Positions 1 through 7,415 of a DNA stretch of 53,568 bases are shown one piece after another (the stretch's first letter is position 1; each line of letters starts with the position of its first letter). Under the pieces are notes generated by a model that saw only the letters and a list, made by a program, of their open reading frames with translations, ran no database searches and was not told the DNA's origin. Source of the stretch: an uncultured Bacilli bacterium (GTDB taxonomy: Bacteria; Bacillota_I; Bacilli_A; RF39; UBA660); the NCBI GenBank assembly GCA_910583945.1, contig CAJTYF010000007.1, forward strand, positions 1-53,568. The letters run 5' to 3'. The position numbers were made by a program, and so were the translations under genes.

Positions 1-107
1 CTTATTATAATCTGTCCTTTTCTTTTTTGTCTAATTTATTGTAACCAATCCATATTCATTTCTTTTATTTTTAGAACCATTTTAACAAAAATCCAGGGAA
101 AGAACAA

Positions 108-248
108 TTAGTCTTCTTTAATTTTTTCTAATTTCAATTCATTTTCGGTCACTTCAATATACTCCTCAATAAATTCCTTTTGTTCATATAAAAAAACGAG
201 TAACCATTCTAATTGTTCTTTTTTAGTAAGCGTTCTTATTTCAATCAT
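108..248 (-). CDS. small acidic protein, 46 residues, unknown
   Basis: A short frame beginning MIEIRTLTKKEQLEWLLVF and ending EKIKED. A strong ribosome binding site (GGAGGT) sits six bases before the ATG, which is the main reason to believe it. The protein is rich in Glu and Lys, predicted helical, with no signal peptide or membrane segment. I do not recognise a family. It lies upstream of nothing on its strand within the window, so its operon context is unknown. Confidence 0.5.
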   Translation of the reverse strand: MIEIRTLTKKEQLEWLLVFLYEQKEFIEEYIEVTENELKLEKIKED

Positions 249-340
249 AGGCTACCTCCATCTTTATTACTATATTGTATTAAATAAAAAGAATCTTTTG
301 TATAATATTTATCTATTTATAATGAATAATTTAATAGCCT

Positions 341-373
341 AAAAAAGAAGACACAACAAACAAGCCGTCTTCT
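341..373 (-). terminator. rho-independent terminator after the HTH-CYTH gene
   Basis: A 7-bp stem (AGAAGAC with GTCTTCT) with a 14-base loop is followed on the minus strand by a run of T (complement of 341-345). It lies about 75 bases after the stop of the HTH-CYTH gene. Confidence 0.6.
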
Positions 374-378
374 ATTGT

Positions 379-409
379 TACTCGAAATTTCGAGTTTATC
401 AATTTGGTA
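379..409. repeat. left copy of imperfect direct repeat (possible attachment site)
   Basis: On the minus strand this reads TACCAAATTGATA then AACTCGAAATTTCGAGTA. The same string with a few differences and a 3-base indel lies at 1596-1629, directly at the 3' end of tRNA-Met. The palindrome CTCGAAATTTCGAG is inside it. Such a copy of a tRNA 3' flank without a tRNA is what remains on the far side of an element integrated at a tRNA gene, but a duplicated tRNA terminator region is also possible. Confidence 0.5.
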
Positions 410-446
410 CCCTAAAAGATGAGGGATAATAACTTTTAATCTAAAA

Positions 447-1196
447 CTAATCCTTATAAATAATATGATATGGATATCCTCTTTTATCTATATTATTTAG
501 ATTTAAATTAAGATTTTTTGCAATTTTAATTAGATTATCATATTCTTTTATAGCATTATCATTATATTTTTTTACTTCTATTTCTATAAAATATCCTAAA
601 TTATCAACATAGTCCAAAGCAACTTCATACTTATTTAAATAAAGATATGTATTTCTTATTTTATTTACTACTGCAATTTTTTCTAGTCCTAATATTCCAA
701 ATATTTTATCTAAATTTTTATCATTATCTATCTCAACTTCATATTCATCACAATACATATTATTATACCAATTTTTATAATTTAATATTTTTTTATTTCC
801 TCTTATCCCAATTCTAAGCCATTCGTTTATAGTTTCTTTATTTTCCTTTAAAAATTTTCTATGCAATGGTTGATAATAGGTATCATATTGTTTATTATTT
901 TTTAAAAATTCACCTTTGCTTTTCATAATATTTTCAATAATTTTAAATTCATAGTTAGATAATTTAATTTTAATTTCAGTTTCAATATCATTTTTAGGAT
1001 TATCTCCATAAATTAAATATCCTATACTTCCATCTAATATTTCACTTATTTTTATTATCATTTCTAAATTAGGTTCTGTTCGATTAGATTCCCAACTTGA
1101 AATAGTTTTATCAGTTACATAAATTAGTTCTGCCAATTGTTGTTGTGTTATACCTTTTTCTTTCCTTAATTTTGCTATTCTACTGCCTAAATTCAT
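447..1196 (-). CDS. XRE-type HTH regulator fused to a CYTH domain
   Basis: Residues about 4-58 form a lambda-repressor type helix-turn-helix (RIAKLRKEKGITQQQLAEL ... KTISSWESNRTEPN). After a short linker the rest looks like a CYTH domain (thiamine triphosphatase / class IV adenylyl cyclase fold): an ExExK signature (ETEIK), WLRIGIRG, EYEVEID, a KIRNTYL strand and ALDYVDNLGYFIEIE near the end. CYTH tunnels bind triphosphate-containing ligands, so the fusion suggests a DNA-binding protein that senses or cleaves a phosphorylated small molecule; that role is inference. The start used is the internal ATG, preceded by GGGTGAT; an earlier ATG at 1223 has no binding site. It sits alone between the direct repeats near tRNA-Met. 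Confidence 0.75.
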   Translation of the reverse strand: MNLGSRIAKLRKEKGITQQQLAELIYVTDKTISSWESNRTEPNLEMIIKISEILDGSIGYLIYGDNPKNDIETEIKIKLSNYEFKIIENIMKSKGEFLKNNKQYDTYYQPLHRKFLKENKETINEWLRIGIRGNKKILNYKNWYNNMYCDEYEVEIDNDKNLDKIFGILGLEKIAVVNKIRNTYLYLNKYEVALDYVDNLGYFIEIEVKKYNDNAIKEYDNLIKIAKNLNLNLNNIDKRGYPYHIIYKD

Positions 1197-1290
1197 TTTT
1201 ATCACCCAATTAAATTTTAACATATAAATATTTAATATTTTCTCTACAAATTGTAGATTTATAGCATATTGATTTAGTCAAGTACAAGTG

Positions 1291-1299
1291 TGTTATAAT
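1291..1299 (+). promoter_or_regulatory. extended -10 promoter of the hairpin-rich RNA
   Basis: TGTTATAAT is a consensus extended -10 element. A weak -35 (TTGATT, 1269-1274) lies 19 bases upstream. It points into the region 1305-1523 that carries a 32-residue ORF, two alternative hairpins and a terminator. Confidence 0.5.
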
Positions 1300-1315
1300 T
1301 CAATATAAATACATT

Positions 1316-1414
1316 ATGTTAGCAACAAATGTTGGCTATAATAACTTTGGATACATTGGAAATATATCAGATGCTTTCACTTTCAATTATCTCTTGTTAA
1401 AAGAAAGGTGGTAA
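1316..1414 (+). CDS. possible 32-residue leader peptide
   Basis: The frame MLATNVGYNNFGYIGNISDA continues for 12 more residues to LLLKERW and stop. It begins about ten bases after the expected transcription start and overlaps segment A of the hairpin array, the position of a leader peptide in attenuators. There is no clear ribosome binding site, so translation is doubtful. Confidence 0.2.
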   Translation: MLATNVGYNNFGYIGNISDAFTFNYLLLKERW

Positions 1415-1481
1415 TTATCTTACTTCTAAAATAGCAAAAGCATCTGATTTCAACATTAGTTGATTTCAGATGCTATTCTTC

Positions 1482-1523
1482 AAGGGATTACATCTGATTC
1501 TCTCAATCATATGTCCCTTTTTT
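1482..1523 (+). terminator. intrinsic terminator of the hairpin-rich RNA
   Basis: Stem AAGGG ... CCCTT with inner pairs ACAT/ATGT and TGATT/AATCA around a CTCTC loop, followed by TTTT. It ends the + strand transcript before the tRNA-Met terminator region. Confidence 0.6.
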
Positions 1524-1562
1524 ATTATATGCAAGTTTCCTCTTGCATATTCACAATGACAT

Positions 1563-1592
1563 AAAAGCGCACTTTTATCAAGTGCGTTTTAC
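1563..1592 (-). terminator. terminator downstream of tRNA-Met
   Basis: Minus strand hairpin ACGCACTT-gataa-AAGTGCGC followed by TTTTAT, about 35 bases after the tRNA-Met CCA end. A second perfect inverted repeat (ATATGCAAG / CTTGCATAT, about 1528-1550) lies just beyond. Confidence 0.65.
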
Positions 1593-1595
1593 TAA

Positions 1596-1629
1596 TACTC
1601 GAAAGTTCGAGTTAACTATCAATCTGGTA
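1596..1629. repeat. right copy of imperfect direct repeat at the tRNA-Met 3' end
   Basis: Minus strand reads TACCAGATTGATAGTTAAC followed by TCGAACTTTCGAGTA. It overlaps the last bases of the tRNA (TACCA) and matches 379-409 apart from a 3-base indel and a few substitutions. Confidence 0.5.
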
Positions 1630-1701
1630 GCGCCGGGGAGATTCGAACTCTCGACCTACCGGGTATGAACCGGTTGCTCTAGCCAACTGAGCTACAGCGC
1701 C
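1625..1701 (-). tRNA. tRNA-Met (anticodon CAT), elongator type
   Basis: Minus strand begins GGCGCTGTAGCTCAG and ends GGCGCTACCA with CCA encoded. The acceptor stem, D arm, anticodon stem ACCGG/CCGGT with loop TTCATAC, and the T arm with GTTCGAATC all fold. The acceptor start GGCG and anticodon loop resemble elongator tRNA-Met and not the initiator or the tRNA-Ile2 that also carries CAT before modification. Confidence 0.93.
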
Positions 1702-1718
1702 ATAACAAGAACAATTTA

Positions 1719-1747
1719 ATCTTATCATAATTTATGTTATCTTACAA
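1719..1747 (-). promoter_or_regulatory. promoter of tRNA-Met
   Basis: TTGTAA (1747-1742) and TAAGAT (1724-1719) are separated by exactly 17 bases, with the -10 about 18 bases before the tRNA 5' end. Confidence 0.6.
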
Positions 1748-1783
1748 CATTAATTGCACACTTTTACCAAAAAACAAATAAAT

Positions 1784-2711
1784 TTATTCACGATTCTCAA
1801 TTTTTTCAAAAATAAGATTTTTCTTACCAACATAGGCACTCATAGGTCTGATTAACTTATTAGCCTTTCTTTGTTCTTCAATATGAGCAAACCATCCTGA
1901 TACTCGACTCATCACAAAAATTGGAGTAAAATAAGAAGCCTTTATTCCTATCCCATCATACAAAACAGCACTATAAAAATCTAAATTAGGAGGCAGATCA
2001 GGACGCTTCTCATACATCACCTTTTCTATTTCCTCGGCTATCAAAAATTTAGAACAACCACCAAAAATATTTTTAGTCATAGCTTTAGCAATAGCGTTCT
2101 AGGATCTCCTTTTTTTCCATAAATTCTATGTCCAAATCCCATAATAATTTTTTTAGCATCTAACATTTTTGTAATAATACTTGAAACATTTTCAATGGCA
2201 TCTATAGAATCAATTAAGTGAATTGCTTGTTCATTGGCTTCACCATGTAAGCATCCTTTTAAAGTAGCAATAGCACTTACAACACAACTATAAAAATCAC
2301 TTTTCATTGACGCACATATTCGGCTCGCAAAAGTTGATGCATTAAAATCGTGTTCTGCATAAAGAATTAAAGATAAATTAAAAGCTCTTTTATTTATCTC
2401 AGATAATAATCCTAATTTATCTAAAAAATAACCCACTACGGTTTGTTCTTTTGAATCAAAATTAATTTCACAATTATTGGTGGCGTAATGATACCAAAAA
2501 ATTAAAACCGAACAAATAGTGCTTATAATTTTAATTTTTATTAAATGAACATGATTAAAATTTTCTTCCTCTGGCTCTAAGGTATTTAGAAAAGCAATAA
2601 GTAAGCGACTTCCTCAAAATCACAATTTTTAGCTAAATCTTCTATGGCATAGCCGAAATAAGAAAGCCCTTCTTGTTCATTACAACAACAAATATGTGTT
2701 TCCCCCTTCAC
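1784..2711 (-). pseudogene. citrate synthase relic
   Basis: Three pieces in different frames read along the citrate/methylcitrate synthase family in order. The first (2711-2585) reads KGETHICCCNEQEGLSYFGY then a stretch like IEDLAxxxxFEEVAYLLL. The second (to about 2085) holds LYAEHDFNASTFASRICAS, LKGCLHGEANE and IMGFGHRIYGKKGDPR, including both family histidines. The third (2080-1784) reads IAEEIEKVM through LDFYSAVLYDGIG, FTPIFVMSRVSGWFAHI and stops normally. Frameshifts near 2100 and 2590, and missing sequence between pieces one and two, break it. It is a dead gene that once encoded the entry enzyme of the TCA or methylcitrate route; a strict fermenter may no longer need it. Confidence 0.88.
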
Positions 2712-2799
2712 TTCTCAATACCCTCACCTCATAAATTAAATTTGAATATTTAGACCAATTAAAGAAAAAATTTAGTTTTTACACTAAATAATCTTTCCT

Positions 2800-3159
2800 T
2801 TAAATCCATCTGGAAATATAAATATTCCTTTTTGTATCTTCTTCATATTTATTAAAAATAGAAATAATATTTTCAACAATTGTCTTTAAAATATTAGTAC
2901 AAGTATTAGTAACTTTAACTCTAAAAATCTCTTGTTGCATTCTTCGACGGAAAAAATAATCATCAATATACTTTCCTAAAACATAATCAATCCTTTTAAC
3001 CATATTTATCTCTTCACGATTATCTAAATCAGCTTTAAAAATAAAATCTTCATAAATTTTGATTAACTTTTCAGTCACTGAATCTTCCTCAAAATATTCA
3101 AAATTTATAATTCGATAAAAATTCGGACAAATGTCTAGTACTAATTTATTCTTCTCCAC
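2800..3159 (-). CDS. hypothetical protein, 119 residues
   Basis: A charged, probably cytoplasmic and helical protein without signal peptide. The start is GTG, supported by GGAGGAG seven bases before it. Cys residues are rare and no motif is recognised. It lies upstream of the citrate synthase relic on the same strand and divergent from the LdcB-type gene. Function unknown. Confidence 0.6.
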   Translation of the reverse strand: MEKNKLVLDICPNFYRIINFEYFEEDSVTEKLIKIYEDFIFKADLDNREEINMVKRIDYVLGKYIDDYFFRRRMQQEIFRVKVTNTCTNILKTIVENIISIFNKYEEDTKRNIYISRWI

Positions 3160-3210
3160 TGCTTTACTCCTCCATCTATTATAGAACCATCATACTACAT
3201 TTAGAACCAT

Positions 3211-3239
3211 TTGTAAATAATAGAACTTGATGTTATAAT
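3211..3239 (+). promoter_or_regulatory. promoter of the LdcB-type gene
   Basis: TTGTAA (3211-3216), 17-base spacer, TATAAT (3234-3239), 28 bases before the ATG. Confidence 0.65.
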
Positions 3240-3266
3240 ACTTTTAAATAGAAAAGAGGTTTTCGA

Positions 3267-4232
3267 ATGACTCAAAAAAAACATTTAAAGCTTAAAAAGA
3301 AAGTGATTTATATTGGTCTTTTTGTTTTAACGCTTTTGACCTTTTTTGTAAATTTAGGTTTACATTTTTATCAAAATTACAAGTATAAACAAACAAATGA
3401 ATACAAACTCATCAACCTTGGCTACACAAAAGAAGAAGCAACACTTCTTTTAAACACTTTTAATGAGGATGAAGAATTAAAGAATATTTTAGAAATGAAA
3501 AAAAATGACAAATTAATTGCTTTAATTCAAGAAAAATATTATATGAAAAAAAATTTAGAACGCTATTTAGCTTATATGGATAAAAATAAAGAAACATCCA
3601 TAAATGAAGTAGTGACTTTAGTAAACGTTCACCGCGATTCTAATTATTATGAAAACACAATAGAAGCGAATAAAGATAAAGGTATACTTTTAAACGTCAA
3701 TAAATATTATTATCTAAGTGAAGAATACGTTCCAGAAAATTTAGAAAAAATAAGTATTCGATTCGCTTACGCTGGAAATAATATCATAAGTGAAGCCAAT
3801 AATGCTTTTTATGATTTATGCAAAAGTGCAGAACAAGAAGGTTTAACTTTAATTGTCAACTCAAGTTATAGAAGTTATGAAAATCAAGTCAATACCTATC
3901 GAAGCATCAAAAATTCTAAAGGAGAAAGAGAAGCGGATAAAACTGCGGCAAGACCTGGTCATTCAGAACATCAAACAGGACTATCGGTGGATGTATTTGA
4001 AAAAAACAATCAATCCACAGCAACATTTAAAGATTCAGAAGCCTACACTTGGTTAAAAGAAAATGCTCATAACTACGGTTTTATAGAAAGATATCCTGAA
4101 GGCAAAGAAAACATTACTGGTTATAATGCTGAAGCTTGGCACTGGCGTTATGTTGGAATCGATGTAGCTAAAAAAATTCATGACGAGAACATCACTTTTG
4201 ATGAATACTATGCTTTTTATGTAGAAAATTAG
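3267..4232 (+). CDS. membrane-anchored LD/DD-carboxypeptidase, M15 (VanY/LdcB) family
   Basis: Residues about 10-33 form one N-terminal membrane anchor, followed by a lysine-rich helical linker and an M15B peptidase domain from about 165. The zinc site is visible in GHSEHQTGLSVDV (His and Asp ligands) and EAWHWRYVG (final His), preceded by the family motif SSYRSYENQ. Such enzymes trim peptidoglycan stem peptides outside the cell (D-Ala from tetra- or pentapeptides). The length, 321 residues, is normal. A binding site AGAGG lies before the ATG. The antiporter gene begins 16 bases downstream, so the two are probably co-transcribed. Confidence 0.88.
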   Translation: MTQKKHLKLKKKVIYIGLFVLTLLTFFVNLGLHFYQNYKYKQTNEYKLINLGYTKEEATLLLNTFNEDEELKNILEMKKNDKLIALIQEKYYMKKNLERYLAYMDKNKETSINEVVTLVNVHRDSNYYENTIEANKDKGILLNVNKYYYLSEEYVPENLEKISIRFAYAGNNIISEANNAFYDLCKSAEQEGLTLIVNSSYRSYENQVNTYRSIKNSKGEREADKTAARPGHSEHQTGLSVDVFEKNNQSTATFKDSEAYTWLKENAHNYGFIERYPEGKENITGYNAEAWHWRYVGIDVAKKIHDENITFDEYYAFYVEN

Positions 4233-4248
4233 AAAAGAGGTTTTTTAA

Positions 4249-5211
4249 ATGCTTTTAAATTTAATTATTTTAATTGTTGGTTTTGTCATACTCGTAAAAG
4301 GAGCCGATGTTTTTGTCGATGCCGCCACCAGTTTAGCTAAAAATTTTCACCTCTCCAAAATGTTAATTGCATTAACCATTGTTGCATTTGGTACCAGTGC
4401 TCCTGAATTTGCTGTATCCATAAAAGCGATGCTAAGTGAAACAGGAGACATTGTTTTAGGAAATGTCATTGGAAGCAATATTCTAAATATTTTATTAATT
4501 TTAGGGGTTTCAAGTTGTATCCACTCTTTAAACGTTAAAAGTGCTACAATAAAAAAAGAATTACCTATTACCATGCTTATAACTTCTCTGTTTATCATTC
4601 TGGTGAACGATATTTTTTTAGCCAATGGTAGTGAAAACATTCTTACAAGATCGGATGGAATGATTATCTTACTCTTCTTTTCTATCTTTATTTATTACCT
4701 ATTTACCATTATGAAAAATAAATCTGATAATAACGATGAAGACGAAAAACCAAAATACAACATTTTTTTATCGTTTGTTTTTACAATTTTAGGAATCATT
4801 TGTTTAGTATTTGGTAGCAATGCTGTCGTAGATGCCGCAAGTGAAATTGCTAAAATAGTAGGAGTCAGTGAAAGAGTCATCGCCCTAACGATTATAGCAT
4901 TAGGAACTAGTCTTCCAGAACTTGTAACAAGTATTGTTGCAACAAAAAAAGGAGAATACGATATAGCTATTGGTAACGTTGTAGGAAGTAATATTTTTAA
5001 TATAGGAATAGTATTAGGCATTCCAATAACAATTTTTGGAAACATTTCTCATATTACATTTAATTCGATTGATTTATTAATCATGCTCCTATCTGCAGTT
5101 CTTCTTTTCTTATTTAGTTTTAAAGATCATAAAATCAGTCGCAAACAAGGCATAATTTTTTTAATAATCTTTACTATCTATTATAGTCATGTAATTATTT
5201 CTTCATTATAA
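4249..5211 (+). CDS. calcium/sodium antiporter, CaCA family (YrbG-like)
   Basis: Polytopic membrane protein of 320 residues with the internal duplication typical of the family: GTSAPEFAVSIKA with GNVIGSNILNI in the first half, GTSLPELVTSIVA with GNVVGSNIFNI in the second. These repeats form the ion-binding centre (two Glu). About ten membrane segments with a charged cytoplasmic loop (residues about 150-170) between halves. It exchanges Na+ for Ca2+ or a related cation across the plasma membrane. It follows the carboxypeptidase gene closely and ends at a terminator. Confidence 0.93.
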   Translation: MLLNLIILIVGFVILVKGADVFVDAATSLAKNFHLSKMLIALTIVAFGTSAPEFAVSIKAMLSETGDIVLGNVIGSNILNILLILGVSSCIHSLNVKSATIKKELPITMLITSLFIILVNDIFLANGSENILTRSDGMIILLFFSIFIYYLFTIMKNKSDNNDEDEKPKYNIFLSFVFTILGIICLVFGSNAVVDAASEIAKIVGVSERVIALTIIALGTSLPELVTSIVATKKGEYDIAIGNVVGSNIFNIGIVLGIPITIFGNISHITFNSIDLLIMLLSAVLLFLFSFKDHKISRKQGIIFLIIFTIYYSHVIISSL

Positions 5212-5237
5212 AAGTTGGTTTAAAGCCAACTTTTTTT
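5212..5237 (+). terminator. terminator after the antiporter gene
   Basis: AGTTGG-tttaaag-CCAACT followed by seven T. It also separates the convergent surface-protein pseudogene, whose stop lies inside the T run. Confidence 0.75.
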
Positions 5238-6426
5238 AATCGATTAAAAATCTTGCCCGTACACCACGATTGCCACTAAGATTTCCACTAAAAGCAAGTC
5301 CTTGTATCCCTACATCAGCAAATCTAGTAGAGGCAGAAACGTCTTTTAACCAAAAATTAAAGCGTTTATTTCCCTTATAACTATTAATACACTCTGATTT
5401 TAATTGAAAAATGGCATATTGACGACAATCAATTCCTGTATCATATTCTGAAGAGGACCATATAGTCCCACCAAAAACATTGACTTCACTCATTAAATCA
5501 ATTTTTCTTGTATACCATGCCCATTCTTTTGAACTTCCACTATGAATTCCGCCACTTTGATTTATAGCATTAGCATTTATATTTTTTGACAGCATACTTC
5601 TATACTTTAGAATATGGCTCCCAAATGTCTTTCCAATAATTCCATTAGCTGATATCAAATTTTGAAGAGTTTCAGTAACCATTTTACTATTTATATACCC
5701 TCCTTCAGCGGTATCAGTTAAATTCATTGGAGCATTCATAAGTGGCTTTGCTGGAATAATCGTTGCATGATGACTTTCTAATCCATTTCCTTGATCTCCA
5801 GCGTATAAATAATTATCAAGATCGGCAATCAGCCATGTCACTTCATTTGCTATGATATAATCACCGGCATAAATGTCTTTAAAACTTCCTTTACTGATTC
5901 TAGTATATAAACTTTCATCTGTATAATAACGAGTTATCTCTTTTCCTCGATACGTATTTCTATGTAACGCTTTTCCTGCTTCAATGTATTTATTGTATTC
6001 TTCTTCACTTAATCCACTTGTAAACTCAATGTTGCATTTTGATTCACTGCTAACATTGTTTAACACTAAGTTCCAATTATTATAATCTCATTCCCCAAAC
6101 ATTCCATTTGTACAATGCACATTTGTTTTATATAATCCTCTTTCTGGAATACTTTCACTTTTTTTATCATCTACGACAACACTTAATAATTTGATATCGT
6201 AACCAAAATCTGGAATTCTTCCTTTTAATACATTAAAACTTTTCTTTTCTTCATAAAACGCAAACGTTTTATATAACGTGATACTTCCTATGATTAACAA
6301 AATTCCTAGTATGGAATACATAATTTTTTTATTCTTTTTGTCCTTGGTAAACCTTTCTAGTTGGTTATTAGTTTCTAATAACCCCCCTAGAATTAAGGAT
6401 ATACCCAAATACAACTTAAACACCAA
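5236..6426 (-). pseudogene. membrane-anchored surface protein broken by an in-frame TGA
   Basis: One reading frame of about 396 residues is interrupted by a single TGA at 6088-6090, flanked by CTNGMFGE and DYNNWNLVLNNVSSESKC. The context (GE-x-DY.NW) suggests that a Trp codon TGG was lost. The N-terminal part has a membrane segment (KKIMYSILGILLIIGSITL) followed by an extracellular segment. The C-terminal part has WLIADLDNYLYAGD, GGTIWSSSEYD, FNFWLKDVSAS and ends GVRARFLID, resembling C-lectin-like/DUF6273-type domains of surface and phage tail proteins. There is also no ATG, GTG or TTG at good distance from the GGGGGG near 6383, where the start is expected, so a second lesion is likely. Read-through cannot be excluded. 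Confidence 0.7.
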
Positions 6427-6445
6427 AAGATTAGTAAATTAGATT

Positions 6446-7399
6446 TTAATAGGAAGTTGTCCTAGTTAGATGATAAGGTTTATATTCTTTTGTCTTATCT
6501 TGTCCTTTACTCCATATAAAATCATTTATATCAATTCTATCAATACATTTATCTATCTTGTTCCAAATATAGTTTATTACTACAATTTGACTTGCTCTAA
6601 TTTCAACTTCATATTCACTATTTTCATCAATTTCAGTTTTAGTTTCCAATAATAAAGACAATTCTTTATCGTATTCTAAAATTCCAAATCCTTGCATCAC
6701 TTGTGGTATTTTATAATCTGCACAGCCTAAAAGATTAGAATAATCAACTTGTTTTTGCTCTTTATTTTCAATTACATGTAGAATATCGGATGTTAATAAC
6801 TGTGCTAATTTATAAAAATATATTGTTTCTCCTTTATAAGTTCTAATATCTTCAAAACTACTAAAATACTCTAGTATAGTGCTAAATATTTCTAGATCAC
6901 TATTCATTGCATTAATATATCCATAGAAATCACTGTTCATTTTTTCATTTACTACTTTTGCAATTTCTGTAACAATTCTATATCTTTCTTCTATAAGAGG
7001 AATATCTATATTACCTTTTAGAATGTTCTTAAATTCTTCTAAGGTTATGTTTTCTAATTGTTTAAAAACCTCTACACTATCATGACCATTAAATAAATCG
7101 AATATGCAATACAAAAGTGCAATCCCACCATCTAAGTTTTTTCCATTTGCATCAACTGTCCATTTAGGATTACCCCAAAAAGAAAAATCTATAGAATCAT
7201 ATATAAGTAAAAAATTAACTAAATCCTTTGTATTCATTTCATAAACAGCATAAGGAACTTTGGTTAAATAATGAACATTATTAAACTTTAATAATTCATC
7301 TATTAAAACATCAACTTTATCATAGTTAATTTTAACATGTTTTGCATTATTCACAACAAATTTGCATGTTTCTAAAATTTCGTTTAATCTATTACTCAT
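6446..7399 (-). CDS. queuosine salvage protein (Qng1/DUF2419), queuosine-5'-phosphate N-glycosylase
   Basis: The 317-residue protein matches the DUF2419 family from end to end: CKFVVNNAKHVKINYDKV at the start, FLLIYDSIDFSFWGNPKWTV, DGGIALLYCIFDLF, IPLIEERYRIVTEIA, YKGETIYFYKLAQLL, ADYKIPQVMQGFGIL, EYEVEIRASQIV and the C-terminal PYHLTRTTSY. Family members release queuine from queuosine 5'-phosphate, salvaging the base for tRNA modification; best known in eukaryotes, with scattered bacterial members. The start used is the second ATG, preceded by GGTGG; the earlier ATG at 7414 overlaps that site. It begins about 16 bases after the RhuM stop, so they are probably one transcript. No queuosine gene is in the window. 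Confidence 0.82.
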   Translation of the reverse strand: MSNRLNEILETCKFVVNNAKHVKINYDKVDVLIDELLKFNNVHYLTKVPYAVYEMNTKDLVNFLLIYDSIDFSFWGNPKWTVDANGKNLDGGIALLYCIFDLFNGHDSVEVFKQLENITLEEFKNILKGNIDIPLIEERYRIVTEIAKVVNEKMNSDFYGYINAMNSDLEIFSTILEYFSSFEDIRTYKGETIYFYKLAQLLTSDILHVIENKEQKQVDYSNLLGCADYKIPQVMQGFGILEYDKELSLLLETKTEIDENSEYEVEIRASQIVVINYIWNKIDKCIDRIDINDFIWSKGQDKTKEYKPYHLTRTTSY

Positions 7400-7415
7400 A
7401 TTATTTACCACCATT

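Larger units (their letters stand above)
1305..1523 (+). ncRNA. candidate structured RNA with mutually exclusive hairpins and a terminator
   Basis: Segment A (1366-1377, ATCAGATGCTTT) is perfectly complementary over 12 bases to segment B (1437-1448). Segment B also pairs with segment C (1466-1474) in a hairpin at 1439-1474: 9-bp stem, TT/TT internal loop, 5-bp stem TCAAC/GTTGA, ATTA loop. A following hairpin at 1482-1519 (AAGGG/CCCTT, ACAT/ATGT, TGATT/AATCA) ends in a T run and looks like an intrinsic terminator. This is the layout of an attenuator, yet no gene follows on this strand, only tRNA-Met on the other strand. A small hairpin AGCAAC/GTTGGCT is at 1321-1337. It could be a free-standing regulatory RNA or a relic leader. 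No known riboswitch motif is recognised. Confidence 0.45.

Noticed and set aside
1305..1523. T-box riboswitch
   Set aside because: AAAGGTGGTAATTAT looked like a T-box bulge but the flanking ACCGCG and specifier architecture are missing and no aminoacyl-tRNA or amino-acid gene follows.
4347..5045. Minus strand ORFs opposite the antiporter
   Set aside because: They are antisense shadows created by codon structure of the real gene; no start signals or family features.
6088..6090. TGA read as Trp (genetic code 4)
   Set aside because: rpoB, lspA, a M16 peptidase gene, the TtcA-like gene and others end in TGA in ATGA overlaps or directly before new genes, and Trp is written TGG elsewhere, so code 11 applies.
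5236..6426. Diversity-generating retroelement target
   Set aside because: The C-lectin-like end suggested it, but no reverse transcriptase and no template repeat were seen in the window.
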